From Acanthosepion lycidas (taxonomy: Eukaryota > Mollusca > Cephalopoda > Sepiida > Sepiidae), in the NCBI GenBank assembly GCA_963932145.1, contig OZ010580.1, positions 3,549,134 to 3,613,133 on the forward strand: a stretch of 64,000 nucleotides of DNA. Reading direction: 5' to 3'. Positions within the stretch are counted from its first letter, which is position 1. Every line of letters begins with the position of its first letter. The notes below the pieces were generated by a model. It did not search any database and was not told the DNA's origin. It saw only the letters and a program-made list of their open reading frames with translations. A program made the position numbers and the translations under genes. This document shows, in pieces, positions 52,491 through 64,000 of the stretch.

Positions 52491-53164
52491 AATATAAACA
52501 TTATGCAATTTCTAAAATTATGTGAGGGTGTGGAGGAGGTAACATGTAAAAAAAATTTTCTTTTACAAAGATTTTCTGAAAAAATATTTAAAAATTAATT
52601 TATTTCTGAAGAAGTTCTGAAGGTTTCATTAAAATAGCAAAATTACCTGATTTTTTTTCAAGAATTTCCAAATTAATTTTTTCACTGCAAAAAGACGATC
52701 AAATTCAAAATTCATGGTCGTCCTGTGTTGACAGAAAAACATTTTTAACTAAAATTTCCAAGACTCTAAAAAGGATTTTTTTTTCTTTTTACATAATCCT
52801 TTGATCTTTCATCTAACACTTCTTTGCACAATTTTTCGTGTACCCTTTAAGAAAGAAAAAAAAAATAATATATCAGGTAATTCTCAGAATTTCTATAAAA
52901 AATTCTAACAATTATCTGATCTTATTGAATATATTCATTAATAATAAACTTTAGGGGGCTATGGGTAAATTGTTACCATTTAATATTTTTAATTTTGCCC
53001 ATGCACATCGTTTAGTTATGATTCTGTCAACAGTATAGCTTAGTAGGGCCTGTTGTGGGGAGGGCACTGTATGTGAGAAAAAGAGTACCATGATGCAATT
53101 CACTCTGCCAGAAATTTGGTGACAGCATGCTATATACTGCTTGGTATTTGCACCAGAAGCTCCA

Positions 53165-53680
53165 ATACAAATATTTCAGAATGTTTGGGTGTCAATCTGA
53201 GGACCATGCAGAGGATTCAGAAAGAGTTGGATGAGTAATAGGTGATTACAAAGGCACAGCAGCTCAGAAAATTAACTGTTCATTCTGATAATAAAAGAAC
53301 TGCTGAATTTGATGAAGGGACTCAACAAGGAGGCCTACATCAAATTCCTTCAGGAGGTAGTGTTGCCCTGGGTCAAGAAGGTGGCTGCTGGAAGACCCTA
53401 TGTTTGGCAACAGGACTCTGCACCATGCTACACAAGCTGAAGAACCCAGTCATAGCTGTCAGACAGTTTCTGCAACCACCTAACTCCCCAGGCTGGAACC
53501 CCAAGATTATTAGGCGTGAGCAGCACAGTTGAGTGAGAGCCCAACAAAACTCCTTATAACAACAAAGATGAACTGAAGGCAGGGATGATGGCAGCATTCA
53601 CCAACTTCCGTAGAGTTGCCAGAGATTCCAAAGTCGTCTCGAGGCTGTGGTTAAAGACGAAGGCGATTTTATTTAATAAA
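53165..53680 (+). pseudogene. Mariner-like transposase, internally deleted
   Basis: An N-terminal piece (NLRTMQRIQKELDE) is followed after a large deletion by a C-terminal piece: PWVKKVAAGRPYVWQQDSAP and, after frame changes, QPPNSPGWNP and KDELKAGMMAAFTNF. WQQDSAPCH and PPNSPDxNPxD are DD34D-type mariner motifs; here the final catalytic Asp region reads NPKI. Inactive. Confidence 0.85.
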
Positions 53681-56060
53681 TTTACTCTTTAGTATTTAAA
53701 GATCTGTTTGTATATCTTAAAATGAGAGGTTGGTGTTATTCAGATGACAATTTGTCCATCACACCCCATAGAATCTTGCATCTTTCTGGTGTCAGTTATA
53801 TCTGCCCCCCTTTCATGACTTTTGCACAAATGAATTCTGGATATCTAGTTTTTAGAAAATTTTTCGAGGTCAATGTTAGAAATACACTACAGTAAAGATC
53901 AAAAATCACAGAATTTAACCAACATGAAAAATATTCTGATAAAGTATGCTAATCAATGATGTTTCCAATATATATTGAGCTATGGTGTAAAGTTTTGCAG
54001 GTAGGAGGGCAGTTGTAAAATTAGTTTGATCTTTGACAGCATTGTCAAGACTAGAAGGAAAAAAAAAAAAAAAAAAAAAAACGGGAGACGGGCTAGGAGT
54101 GATAAGATACCTACAGTTTAATTTTTAAGAATTCATTTTAAAAATCTTGGAGCTTTTATTTAAAGCAAATAGAGAGTAAATTCCAATAAGCAAAATACTT
54201 TGCTGTATTTCAAGAACTAATTTAAAATTGAGAAGGAACTTTGCTCCCCCCTTCAAATAGCTGATGAGAACCCCCTTTTTTAAAATCTTTTCATCGCAAT
54301 TTAATTCTTTATTTAAAAAAAAAAAAAAAGAATCTTTCAAAAATAAAATACTTTCCTGAAACAGAAATATTAGCTGATTTAATGTGAATGAAACTTAATT
54401 GTAAAAAAATGCATTTTTTAAACCAGACAGAAGGCATTTGCAGGTTTCATGTTCCCTGAGCATTAAAGAGTAAATTATTAACATGAGTGCCTTTTATAAT
54501 TTTCAAGTACTCAAGGAAATATTCTCCGTAATCTGTTTTTTCTTTTATCAAATATTTTTGGCTGTACTTTTCTGATAAGAATTCATGATTAGTAAATATA
54601 GTTTTCTTTTCACTTAATACGAAAAGAAAAAAAAGACAAACTAAAGAGTAAGACTTTTAAAAGATTAAGAAATATTTTAAAATTTGTTATTCTATTTAAA
54701 ATAACAAAATTAAATGGACAAATCTTGTAAACATTTATTCATCAGGTGGGGAAAAAAAAATTGGTTAATTAAATTTTATAAAAAATCCAAGGAATCCTGA
54801 TTTTATAAAGAATGGACAAAAAATTTAATTCCTGGAAAGTCGAAATTTAATTAATTGTGGGGGGGGGGGGTTATTTCAAGCTAAAAAGATTTTTAAATTA
54901 AATTTAATATTTGCAATAAGAAAATACTTTCAAAACGAATTTAAGTCGACTGAGAATCTTTTTTAAAAAGAATTTAAAATTCTTTCAAAAATATTTCTGA
55001 AACTAAGATTGGTTGATTTAAAAATTTAATTAATAAGGCAATTAACAGCTTCTGGGAATTTTATTTTCTTCGACAGTGGACATTTGTAAAAATATACCAA
55101 CCTCCCAAGTAATCTTGAAAAAAATATCTATTTCATTGAATTTTTAGGTTCTTTGGTGGCCGATTCAAAACTTTGTTGTTGTCACCGCTCTTGATGTGTA
55201 TTGTGTATGGACATCCGTATTTGCAAAAATCGGAAGGTTTACATAAAATTTAAAATACTGAAATGGCGCCGGGGGGTGGGGGTGGCTGAATTGAAAGTTT
55301 TTTTTTTCCATTAGTAAATGTATTTTTATCCACACACACACACACACACAAAAGAAAAAAGCTTATATTTCGGTGTTCATTCGATATTCTTAATGACACC
55401 GGGATTTTGTTGAATAAAAAAAAAAAAAAAAAAAAAATGTAAATTTCACTCGTACGGATTTTAACCACGTGTTAAGGTGGAGGAAAATTTAAGCCAACCA
55501 CAAAAGACTCCCATAAAACTGAAGAAAATTCAATATAAAGTTAATTCAGTAAGGAATAAATGCTAGAAATTCCAATAAAATTCGATAAATCAGAGTTTTG
55601 ATTTTTTTTTTTCAAACTTGGACATCTTTATCGCTCCACGTGTCGAAAGTCTGTAGAATTTCGCAGGTTAGAATAGATCCAGAAAAAGAAAACTTGTTGA
55701 ATGAATGAGATTGAAAGTTCAGATTTAATCGACAATTCCATATGCAGGACGTCTTTTACTTTAATGGGAATTTTGTCTTCAGAAATCCTTTCAAGAAATT
55801 TCATCCAATAAGAAAAAAAAATCTGAATAAAAAGAAAATCCGACATTCGTCATGACAGCGAACACAAAGTCAGGGTCCAATTTGGCATTATAAATTAATG
55901 CCTCACTTTAATGCGAGGACATATTCAACATTACGCACAAGTATTTGGTTAAATTAAAAGGTCTATATACATAAATTTATATACATAATTAATGTCGGTA
56001 TTTTTTCTTAGATTGTAACAAACAAAACAAACATTTTCGATGAAGAACGAAGAGAAAACA
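53681..56060. other. Intergenic region before RPL41 3' end
   Basis: AT-rich with A-tracts (54060-54081, 55418-55437) and a short (CA)n near 55333. Minus-strand frames at 55628-55846 and elsewhere show no similarity. Nothing called. Confidence 0.6.
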
Positions 56061-56061
56061 A

Positions 56062-56087
56062 AATGGCCAATATGGCCGCCGTCTTGT
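56062..56087 (-). promoter_or_regulatory. YY1-like GC-rich motif downstream of RPL41
   Basis: On the minus strand the sequence caagacggcggccatattgg resembles a YY1 start-site element in AT-rich DNA. A consensus donor (AAG|GTAAGT) lies just upstream at 56126-56120 on the same strand. I cannot tie either to a coding gene; they may mark a second small transcript or be chance. Confidence 0.3.
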
Positions 56088-56169
56088 TCAAGAAGACAAA
56101 ACAGAAATATATTTTTAAGACTTACCTTACAAAATGGTAGATAAATATGATTTAATAAAAACAAACAAG

Positions 56170-56603
56170 ACAAAAGATTTGATATTTCATGTTTATTGCC
56201 CAGAGGAAAGCAAGGATGTTTTTGCCACCACAAGGCATAAATCATTTAACATGAAACTCCAAACGTGACAAAGTTTTACAAGTAAAAATAGCGCTTCGTA
56301 GTCAGTAAAAAGAAAAACTGGAAAATGTCCATTAGTCATTATATTTAATAATGAATGGAGGCTGAAGACAAATCTTCTTCTTGCCGTTTTTTCTTCGGAC
56401 GATTTGATGAAAATTTCAATGTACAAGTCAAGCGACGAGTTGGAATGATAAAGTCAAAAGAAATGAACGAACACTAAAAATGATTTTGTTTTCTTTCTTC
56501 CTCCGGTTGTTACACTGACTCGAGTGACTGAAAAAGGATGGATGGAAAAAAAGAAGCCAGTCAGCAAAACTATTTTCACTTTGGTTCCTGCCAGATTTTC
56601 ATT
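56170..56603 (-). terminator. RPL41: RPL41 3' UTR with AATAAA
   Basis: After the eL41 stop, the minus strand runs about 400 nt to AATAAA at 56192-56197, followed within 20-30 nt by a T/GT-rich stretch (cttttgtcttgtttg) that fits a downstream cleavage element. The total transcript of about 500 nt is in the usual range for eL41. Confidence 0.5.
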
Positions 56604-56681
56604 TTATTTCGATCTGGCCCTCATCTTCCTCCTTTTTCGCTTCAATCTTCGCATACGCTTCTTTCGCCACTTCGCCCTCAT
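56604..56681 (-). CDS. RPL41: Ribosomal protein eL41 (RPL41), 25 codons, intact
   Basis: The minus-strand frame from ATG (56681-56679) to TAA (56606-56604) encodes 25 residues beginning MRAKWRKKRMRRLKRKRRK and ending RARSK. Human eL41 differs at one position that I recall (Gln for Ala near residue 22). eL41 is the smallest ribosomal protein, a single basic helix at the inter-subunit bridge of the 80S ribosome (family knowledge). The start context is aacATGA with A at -3. The coding part is uninterrupted here. Upstream are a CCAAT-type motif and a TATA-like box; downstream is AATAAA and a T/GT-rich region, with no A-tract, arguing against a processed retrocopy. The gene converges on SRRT. It is below usual ORF-calling length. 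Confidence 0.93.
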   Translation of the reverse strand: MRAKWRKKRMRRLKRKRRKMRARSK

Positions 56682-56737
56682 GTTGTTCACGCAACTACAG
56701 CTTCCTAGCAATTGAACGACACGCCTTCAACGCAATC

Positions 56738-56762
56738 TATATAACAATCAATTTCAGCCAAT
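56738..56762 (-). promoter_or_regulatory. RPL41 upstream TATA-like and CCAAT motifs
   Basis: On the minus strand, ATTGGCTGA (an inverted CCAAT box) at about 56754-56762 precedes TTATATAG (about 56737-56744), some 55-60 bases before the eL41 ATG. A start site about 30 bases below the TATA-like box would leave a very short 5' leader. Alternatively ctag or gtag just before the ATG is an acceptor and the leader is spliced. Confidence 0.4.
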
Positions 56763-57117
56763 CAAAAACCATGATACAAATTTATTGACTAATCAAAAGC
56801 GAGATAACATCATCACTAACCTATTTATCAAATTATGTCCCCTTTTTCAACCAGTATTTCACAGGTTCTCATGTGTTTTTTTAGTTTTTTATTTTTTTAT
56901 TTTCTTTAAAATGTATTTTCATTGGTTTGGTTTATTTTGTTTTACAGTTATCTAATGCCGACAAGTTGTTTTTAGGATATTTGCGTATGAAAAGTTTCAT
57001 TGACGTATTTTTTTTTGTAGGGAAATTTTTTTGTCAAGAATCAACAAATGTATTGCTGGTAATTTTTTTTTCAAAATGTATTGCTGGTATTTTTACTATA
57101 AAACCCTACATTTCCAG

Positions 57118-57300
57118 TTTGGGGGTGGGGGGATTAACTGCTTGCTCATAGCTAGGACCCTAACAGATGCTACCACCCTGGGTTAGGGTGAACCTGGAAA
57201 CAACAGCAATTAAGAGGTGGCTCCATGCTCCCCAAAACCTCCCAACCAGAGGCCTTGATGCCGGATGTAGTTTATCGTCATACTCAGGACACTATCTATT
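57118..57300 (-). repeat. About 200-bp interspersed repeat, copy 2 (opposite strand)
   Basis: On the minus strand: gcctctggttgggaggtttt, gagcatggagccacctctta, gtggtagcatctgttagggt, matching the 41430 copy over its length. Sits 400 bp upstream of RPL41. Confidence 0.7.
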
Positions 57301-58598
57301 TTGAGACTGAAAAAAGATTTCACATGTTTGCGTTATTCTTAGTATTTAGCATTGATGTAATGGATTCACCTGTCACTCCTATGAGTAACTACCTATAAGT
57401 ATCGGTAAGTCAATGCATAAGTCAAGCATTTTACGTTAAATATTCAGGTGCATTTTTGTCTACTATTATGTTTGTGCATGGAATATAAATAAAATGACGG
57501 CTTATCAAGTTGTCAGTTCGTACAAGCAGTTCCCAAGATAATTTGAGTATCAACCAGATGCAACAATGCAAGTCGATTTAATTATGAAGTCTTCTTGTGT
57601 CTTGTCTATTCCCTATCGTCTGAAAACTGTCATTTGAAAACACTGGACAAAAAATAAGCTGTTTCCGGAATATAACAAGCATTTAAAAAATTATAAAAAA
57701 TTTTCTATTAAACATTTTAACAGTCCCAAAAATATAAAATATGGTGTATTGATAAGATTTCGTCTGAAATTAAGTGAAATGTAAATTAATTAAGGTTAAT
57801 TATAAGTAAAATGATTAAAGATAATTTTGAAAAATATGCTTGAAGATAATCAATATTTTATTATGAAAAAGTTGTTGTAGGTGATTTTATCTATATTCCA
57901 ATGTTTATTCATATAATGATCAAGAATTTATGAATGAAAATGTATTTTAGAAAGTAGTTTATAGTCCAAAATAAAGACAAAATAAATAAATTGAATCTAT
58001 TGGACAAAAGTTACTCTGAATTAGAAAGCTTAAGCACAAAACAAAAAGAGACAAGATATGTAACTAGAAAATAGAGGCAGTTTAGGAATGTCCAATTGGT
58101 TCATAATGAGATCCAACATTAAAATTTTGTTATTGAAATTGGAAAGCAGTAAAAGATTAACAGTGGTGGTATAGTGGGGTGGGTTTAGGGGTTAAAACCA
58201 ATACCAAGAAAGTTAATAGACGATGATAATGATGAGGAAACACACAGATAATTTTAACAAAACAAGGTAAGGAATTTATTTATGAACTTACAGGTTTGAA
58301 GTTATGTCAGTAGCTCATTTCAGGAAAATAAACTAGAATTTTTAAAGTCCATAGTTTTAACAAAATGTCATGAAAAGGAAATGTTCATAAAACAGATTAA
58401 ATGATCTCACACAAAATAATATTAAAACAAAGGTAAGAGCATTTGTTGTTCATAGAAAGTTATACAGTTGCATCTGTTCAAAAGTAGTTGAAAAGAGTTT
58501 GAAACACTTAGCTTTCTTGGGTTGTTGAAATAAAATTCTTTGAAGTGCTACATTCTTGGTTAAAGCTGATAATATAACTGAAAGAACAGTTAAACATT

Positions 58599-60200
58599 AT
58601 GAGGATAAGGATACCCAAACGGCAATTTTATCAAGTGTTAGCTGCATTACCACCAGAGATAGTATGCAAGCTACAACCTACCATTTTACAGTTGCAAGAT
58701 TATAGCAAACTTAAAGATCCAGTTGTAATTTTGCATGAGAAATCAAAGCCAAAAATGCTTGACAAATTAATGTCTTCTTCCACTCTCACAGGCAGATCAT
58801 TCATTTATTTAAATGCATTGATGGCATTAGCAACAAACATTGAAGTGAGCAGTGACATCATACAGTGCAATGCTGATTAACATAAGACCAGTCCTGGCAG
58901 CACAAATGGATTCAAAAATAGAAAGAATTGGGGAAAATGGCTATGACTAATCTGTTCGCATTGGATTTATCACAGGCCCAACAAAGATATTCCACCATTG
59001 ATCATGAGTTACTCACTGCATATCTAGCAGTGCTGCACTTTAAACATGTCATAGAAGGTAGGGATACACTTTTGTTAATGGATCATAAATCTCTGTGTTG
59101 TGCCTTTACTAGCCAATAGCCATTGAAGCTGGACAGACAACAATGTCATTTGAGCTTTATAAGTGAATACATTACAGACATTTCTTATATAAGTTGGCAT
59201 GAAAATAACACTGTAGACTGTTTATCAAGGCCAGCTAATGCTATAACAATAAATCTTTGTGATTTACAAGAAATTATTAATCATTAGCATTTCAATGAAA
59301 AAGTAAAAACGTTATAATGTGCAACATGTCACTTCTGTACCACAGAAGCTCAGGAAATCTGTATTTGCTAGTCTGCATTGATTATCACATTGAGGAATAT
59401 CAGCCACATTACCCTTATTAAAATCTAGATATTATTGGACACAGATGGACAAATCAGTCAAAGAGTGCCAAAATTGCCAGCAAGCAAAAATTACTAAGAG
59501 TGACGTACAAACTTTCAAATTACCTTCTAATCACTTTCAGAGAGTGAATATGGACATTTTGGGTCCACTAACACCAGTAAAAAAATTCAAGAGCTCCCTA
59601 TTTTTCACCATATCAATATCTATTAACTATGATTGAAAGGGCTACTAGATGGATAGAGGCAGCCCAACTAAGTGAAATAATTGCACCGAATGTCTCTATG
59701 GCTTTCATTAACACATAGGTATCCAGATTCAGAGTACCCTTGTCTATCATCACTGATAGAATTAGTCAGTTTGAATTGGGGTTGTTTTCAGAGCTATCAA
59801 AGATCATATGTTTTCATAGACAATTTTGTACCATCTGCAGATGAATAAATTGATTGAACACACACACACACACACACACAGAGGATGCTAAAAACTGATA
59901 ATTGCAAGGAAGGAACCATGGCTACCATCCCTACGTATTGTACTCTTAGGTATCAGAATTACACCCAACACATCAACTTACTTGCTCTAGACAGTAATGA
60001 GAGAGTATAATAATGTGCAAGTTCCGAGACAAGTAATAGTGTTATGGTCCAATATCCTTGCACCACAGTTATGGTCTAAGGTTAGAACCAAGGAAGAACA
60101 ACATGAACACAAGAGTAGAATAGCAAAAATATATTACAACAGAAATATAGTACAAGAAGTTGAAGGTGTTAGTAATGACTGTCCGTCTGGTTTAGAGTGA
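58599..60200 (+). mobile_element. Decayed Ty3/gypsy element, gag to integrase
   Basis: Order on the plus strand: a gag piece (VLAALPPEIVCKLQPTILQL...KPKMLDKLMSS, 58640-58880), then directly an RNase H piece (LSQAQQRYSTIDHELLTAYL...DHKSL, 58955-59119), an integrase zinc-binding piece (CQNCQQAKITKSD, 59445-59510) and the core start (VNMDILGPLTPVKKF). The rest of the integrase follows in broken frames (ERATRWIEAAQLSE; ITDRISQFELGLFSELSKI) near 59640-59810. Protease and reverse transcriptase are missing. No LTRs recognised. Confidence 0.85.
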
Positions 60201-60621
60201 ACTAATATTGTCTTGACTCGTTACACTATTCATTCATTATACCTCTTGAGAGGCACAGTATTTATAGTGTCAGGAAGAGTCCATTATCATTATAGGTAAG
60301 TTCCCATAACAAATAGATTCATTATAAACACTATCACCAAAAAAAAAAAATTTGAACAAAGAAATAGGAAAAAAATCTTATCCTTTTAGTTCATAGTCCT
60401 CCCCACTATCTCTAAATTCTTCCACTGAATAGCATATTTCAAAAAGAAAACCTTGTTGGGTTACCTCCTCCTAATTATCAAAACCATTACTAGGGGACGC
60501 TCTCCAGTACTATAAATATTCTCCAATAAAATTTTATTCTTCTCTTTACTTTTCAGCTTACATGTCAATATGTAAGTCTCTCATGGAAAAATGCGTTCCC
60601 TTTTTGGGAAATGCATGAACA

Positions 60622-60623
<2 letters not shown>

Positions 60624-60676
<53 letters not shown>
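60624..60676 (+). repeat. (CA)n microsatellite
   Basis: About 26 CA units after the decayed gypsy element. A smaller (CA)n lies at 59860-59880 inside its integrase remnant. Confidence 0.95.
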
Positions 60677-60680
<4 letters not shown>

Positions 60681-62722
60681 TATGCACATTCACTCACTTA
60701 ACATACATTGGACCAAAAAGATTCCACATTCATTTGTTACACACATTACTGTCTTTGTCACTTGCAACACTTTGTTGTTAATATATTATCATTTTTTTGT
60801 ACATATATATTAGTTATTGTTTTTTCTTTATATCAGTTTATGTGGACTCACATCCTTGAGTCTACCATGTTTGTTGTGGGCATTTCAGGAGACACGTGTA
60901 TTTATCTCACAACACATACACCAGTCTGCAACAACCTGACTAGTCATGGCAAATTCACCACAGAATACATCATTTAAAATGTAATAATCAGAAGAGAAAT
61001 TAGAGTGCATAATATGACTGAAACCTAACATTATTGCAGCCTGAATTTTTCACTAATTTTGGCAAATTCATCACACACCAGGACGGGACACTAATTTTAA
61101 ATTAAATTAAATACATGTAAATTTGGATATAGAAATAAGTTTAAAAATAAAGGGTTCAGAGTCAGATGTAACTGGAGAGCTGACACTCAGAGACTTCAAG
61201 GGATAACTTTTCTTGTATTAGATGATGCAAACAGTTAAGATGCCATACAATCATAGAAAAAATGTAATTGTGGTCACTGTATAGAATGAAATCTATGCAA
61301 AATATGAGTATGATTTTTTGCAATTCACAGGAATTTGATTTGCATATTTTTTGGTCTTTTTGATATCATTTCCAACACCACAATAACAACAGGAAATGTT
61401 GTCTTCAGATGCCATATTTTACTGATTTCTATATTAAAATATTATTATTATTATTTCCTTTGATTTCTGTTTATACATATTTCTTTCCAGATCCCAACCA
61501 GAGACCTAAGGTCAGAAATGGCTTCATGACATTTTCTACTGATCATTTTTGTAAAACAAAAAAATAAAAAATTCAGAGCACATGCATTTTACATAGATAA
61601 AGCTCTTTGTGAGCTGTACTTGTGGGTAGAATTTTTTTTCATTAAAGCATCGACTACCAGGAATCCCTTCAATGAGTCTATTGGAACCATTTCTAATCAA
61701 TCCAAGGGTTTTCAACTACAACAGGATTTATCGATGTTCTTGTGTACCACATTTTTGAGATTTCTACTTCAAGATCCTTGTTTTTTGATAGTTTTTTAAA
61801 AGATCTTCAAAGACACATTACAATTTGCAGGGACTGCCATGTCAATTATTATAATAATTATTATTTTAGCTATGTTGTTTTAATCCAGTAATATCTTCAG
61901 CTTTTTTGTATTGTCTGTAAGTTCTGATTTAAATCTTGTTTTATATGTTCAGAGACCTTATAAATCAATCAATACTTGAAGATATTTTACATAATTCTTA
62001 ATGAATGTGATATACCAAAGTGTATAAAGTGATTCTCTACTGGACTTGTTTGAGGTCTGCAGTTGGTGTTTATGCCTTTTTAAAACCCAGGATCTTGAAT
62101 GTTGATTTTCATGACAGTGAAGTCCTTTACACATGAAAATTAGGTGCAACTCAATCTTCCTATACATATTCTTCCCTGTTCGTCCATATAACACATAGGA
62201 TTAAAATTAGTCATTATTTTACAGAATATAAAAGCAATATTTAGTAATATAATATAACAAATAATAGCGCTTTCAACACGTCACTGTAGTAATCTTAAAC
62301 TTCAATAGATGGCCATACTTCATAATAAACTGAATATCAATAAGTTAACACAGATTATCTCCCTTGAAATATGTAAGAGTTAACTCCCTTCAAATATTAA
62401 GGCGAAAAAAAGTATTTTTGTTTTTTAACCTACTCTTATAATTACAATAACAAAAATGCTTTGTAATGTAGTATGGTATCAATGATTGAAGTTCCTTTGA
62501 AAGTTTTCGTATGCTGGTGGTCAGGTTATGTTCTACTTTGCATTTTAAAACAAGTGATGGTCATTTTGGGTTTATCTCTCGTGACGTGTGTCACCATCCT
62601 TAAAAAATGCTTAAACCAAGTTTAAAACTAGTTCTCCGTCTACTTCTCAAATGTAAAATCTGCCAGAATCTCAATACTTGAATCCGCCATTATAACATCT
62701 GACATAAAAAGTAATAAAAGTT

Positions 62723-62724
62723 GA

Positions 62725-62761
<37 letters not shown>

Positions 62762-62765
62762 TGTG
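62723..62765 (+). repeat. (GT)n microsatellite
   Basis: About 20 GT units with one GTAT interruption, in a gene-free region near the right end. Confidence 0.95.
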
Positions 62766-63399
62766 ATGCGTAGACTAATTGTATATGAAACCAGAACGTC
62801 GAATTCGAATTCCAATCGAGTTCATTAAACTCACTTATGCAGGAATACCCTTGAAAAATGTATGAATCTTTCTCTTCTCCCTTCTACTATGGGTTGAACA
62901 GCAGGATAGACTGGGTTCTATTGTAGAGGTATGTTAATATGTATGACCATTTGTAGATGTCTGTTTGTTATCATGACCTCACGATTTATATTTAACGCAA
63001 AATACCACAAAATATCAAACAACAAGAAGGGACGAAAACGGTTTTTATAACAACATTTATATTTATTTTTGTGTAATGTTGTACATGCATAAAGGTTACT
63101 ATTGTGATGTCCCTTTGACTGAATTAAAGTTTTACTGGTGAATTGAAATATTTTTATCTGAGCTCTAAAAGTTGAATGAATTATAAAGCTGAGAAATGCT
63201 GAATAAACTTTGAGCTTTAGAAAAGTATTTTAAAGAAATTTGAAAATGTTTCGTATGTTTGTAATGTAGGTTGAAAATTTCGTACGTACGTGCATGCGTG
63301 AATAATGTTTTCATGGGTGTCAATACGCAAATCCTTTTTGCAACTACATCTTGTAGCGATAGAAATCAAGGAAGAAAAAGAAGAGAGAGAACAAGCTCG

Positions 63400-63579
63400 T
63401 GTCTGCTATTTATAATTAATGTAACCACGTGACAGGCTTCCAGAAAAAGAGAGGGAAAACTTGATTTGGTCACGCGCTGGAAAAATATTTGTATGTGGGT
63501 GGATTGCAACGCCCACTTGTGTGTTTATTGATCAATTAAAAGCTGAGATTTCCTGAAATATATATGAAGCTGGGTAAGT
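63400..63579 (+). promoter_or_regulatory. Possible promoter and first exon at right edge
   Basis: A GC-richer block holds an MEF2/TATA-like ctatttataa (63406-63415) and an E-box ccacgtgac (63425-63433). Further on, ATG AAG CTG G is followed directly by GTAAGT (exon end 63573). This fits the start of a plus-strand gene extending beyond the window. No protein similarity can be judged from three codons. Confidence 0.35.
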
Positions 63580-64000
63580 TCTTTGATCCACTTTTTGCAC
63601 AGATTTGTACAAAATTCAACATTGATAAGAAAGTGGTATCAAGATGCTAAACTATAGCATTGGTTGGCAACTAGTCTACCGCAGAAAGAATTAACAGCCT
63701 ACTACAGAAAAATCTTTAAGCGCTCTCTTCCAACATGCCTTGAGGCAGTATGGAAGAGTAGGCTCATAAAATTAACATGAGAATAATATCTCGTGTTGAT
63801 GCCCAGTCTGCAACACTGTGGAATAAGTGTTTGCTTATATGAAATGAGCCTTGGAGTAAAGGGTCTTAAAAAGCTATTAAACTACTAAATTTAATAAATA
63901 AATAAATAAAATAAAAATACTTCTTTTATCACCTAAAAAGTATTGCTTATTTATCACCTTAACACACCATTAACATTGGCAATCAGCTAACTTTGTTTCT

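Larger units (their letters stand above)
49191..53164. other. Intergenic repeats between LINE and mariner remnant
   Basis: Contains the ATAATATGC block, a GC-richer unexplained stretch (about 51170-51470) and the diverged TA-flanked element. No gene found. Confidence 0.6.
60250..63399. other. Gene-free right flank
   Basis: AT-rich, microsatellites, no recognised coding. A minus frame at 61958-62194 is open for 78 codons without similarity I can place; it may be repeat-derived. Confidence 0.6.

Overview
This is AT-rich metazoan DNA. One large intron-rich gene and one tiny gene lie in a dense field of decayed transposable elements and (TA)n/(CA)n microsatellites. The mix suggests a mollusc, most likely a coleoid cephalopod: long introns, Ty3/gypsy, Penelope-like and non-LTR remnants, mariner/Tc1 copies and tRNA-derived SINEs. 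That placement is inference from repeat style, not from a marker gene. I see no bacterial operons, CRISPR array or intact tRNA gene.

Bases 1-10500 are gene-poor. They hold a Tc1 remnant (about 4123-4360), an antisense non-LTR reverse-transcriptase fragment (5133-5680), two hairpin MITEs (5884-5984 and 6281-6365), a CpG-containing block with ETS-like motifs (about 7090-7420) that may be the promoter and noncoding first exon of the main gene, and a TA-flanked DNA element at about 9015.

Bases 10536-47199 (+) encode the orthologue of SRRT/ARS2/Serrate, the cap-binding-complex partner used in miRNA, histone mRNA and other Pol II transcript processing. I joined 21 coding exons. Every junction keeps frame, and the total is 3027 nt (1008 codons plus stop). 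Human SRRT is about 876 aa; the extra length here is a glycine-rich exon and a long Lys/Glu-rich linker. A polyadenylation signal lies at 47489-47494. The introns carry nested transposons, including a minus-strand Ty3/gypsy element interrupted inside gag by a TA-flanked element with GGTACCTCCA ends, plus SINEs, a 5S-rRNA-like segment, LINE and Penelope-like fragments, and one unexplained exon-like block (25317-25585).

From 47500 to 56000 there is a minus-strand LINE of the same family as one in the first intron, further repeats, and an internally deleted mariner transposase (53165-53680). At 56604-56681 (-) is an intact 25-codon reading frame for ribosomal protein eL41 (RPL41). It has a CCAAT motif and TATA-like box upstream, an AATAAA downstream, and no A-tract, so it looks like a functional gene rather than a retrocopy. 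It converges on SRRT.

From 57100 to 64000 there is a SINE-like repeat, a decayed plus-strand Ty3/gypsy element (58599-60200), microsatellites, and near the right edge (about 63400-63573) a possible promoter and first exon of a gene running out of the window.

I found no convincing new biological system. The most useful observations are the RPL41 micro-gene, the GGTACCTCCA element family, the candidate poison exon in SRRT, and the 5S-like segment.
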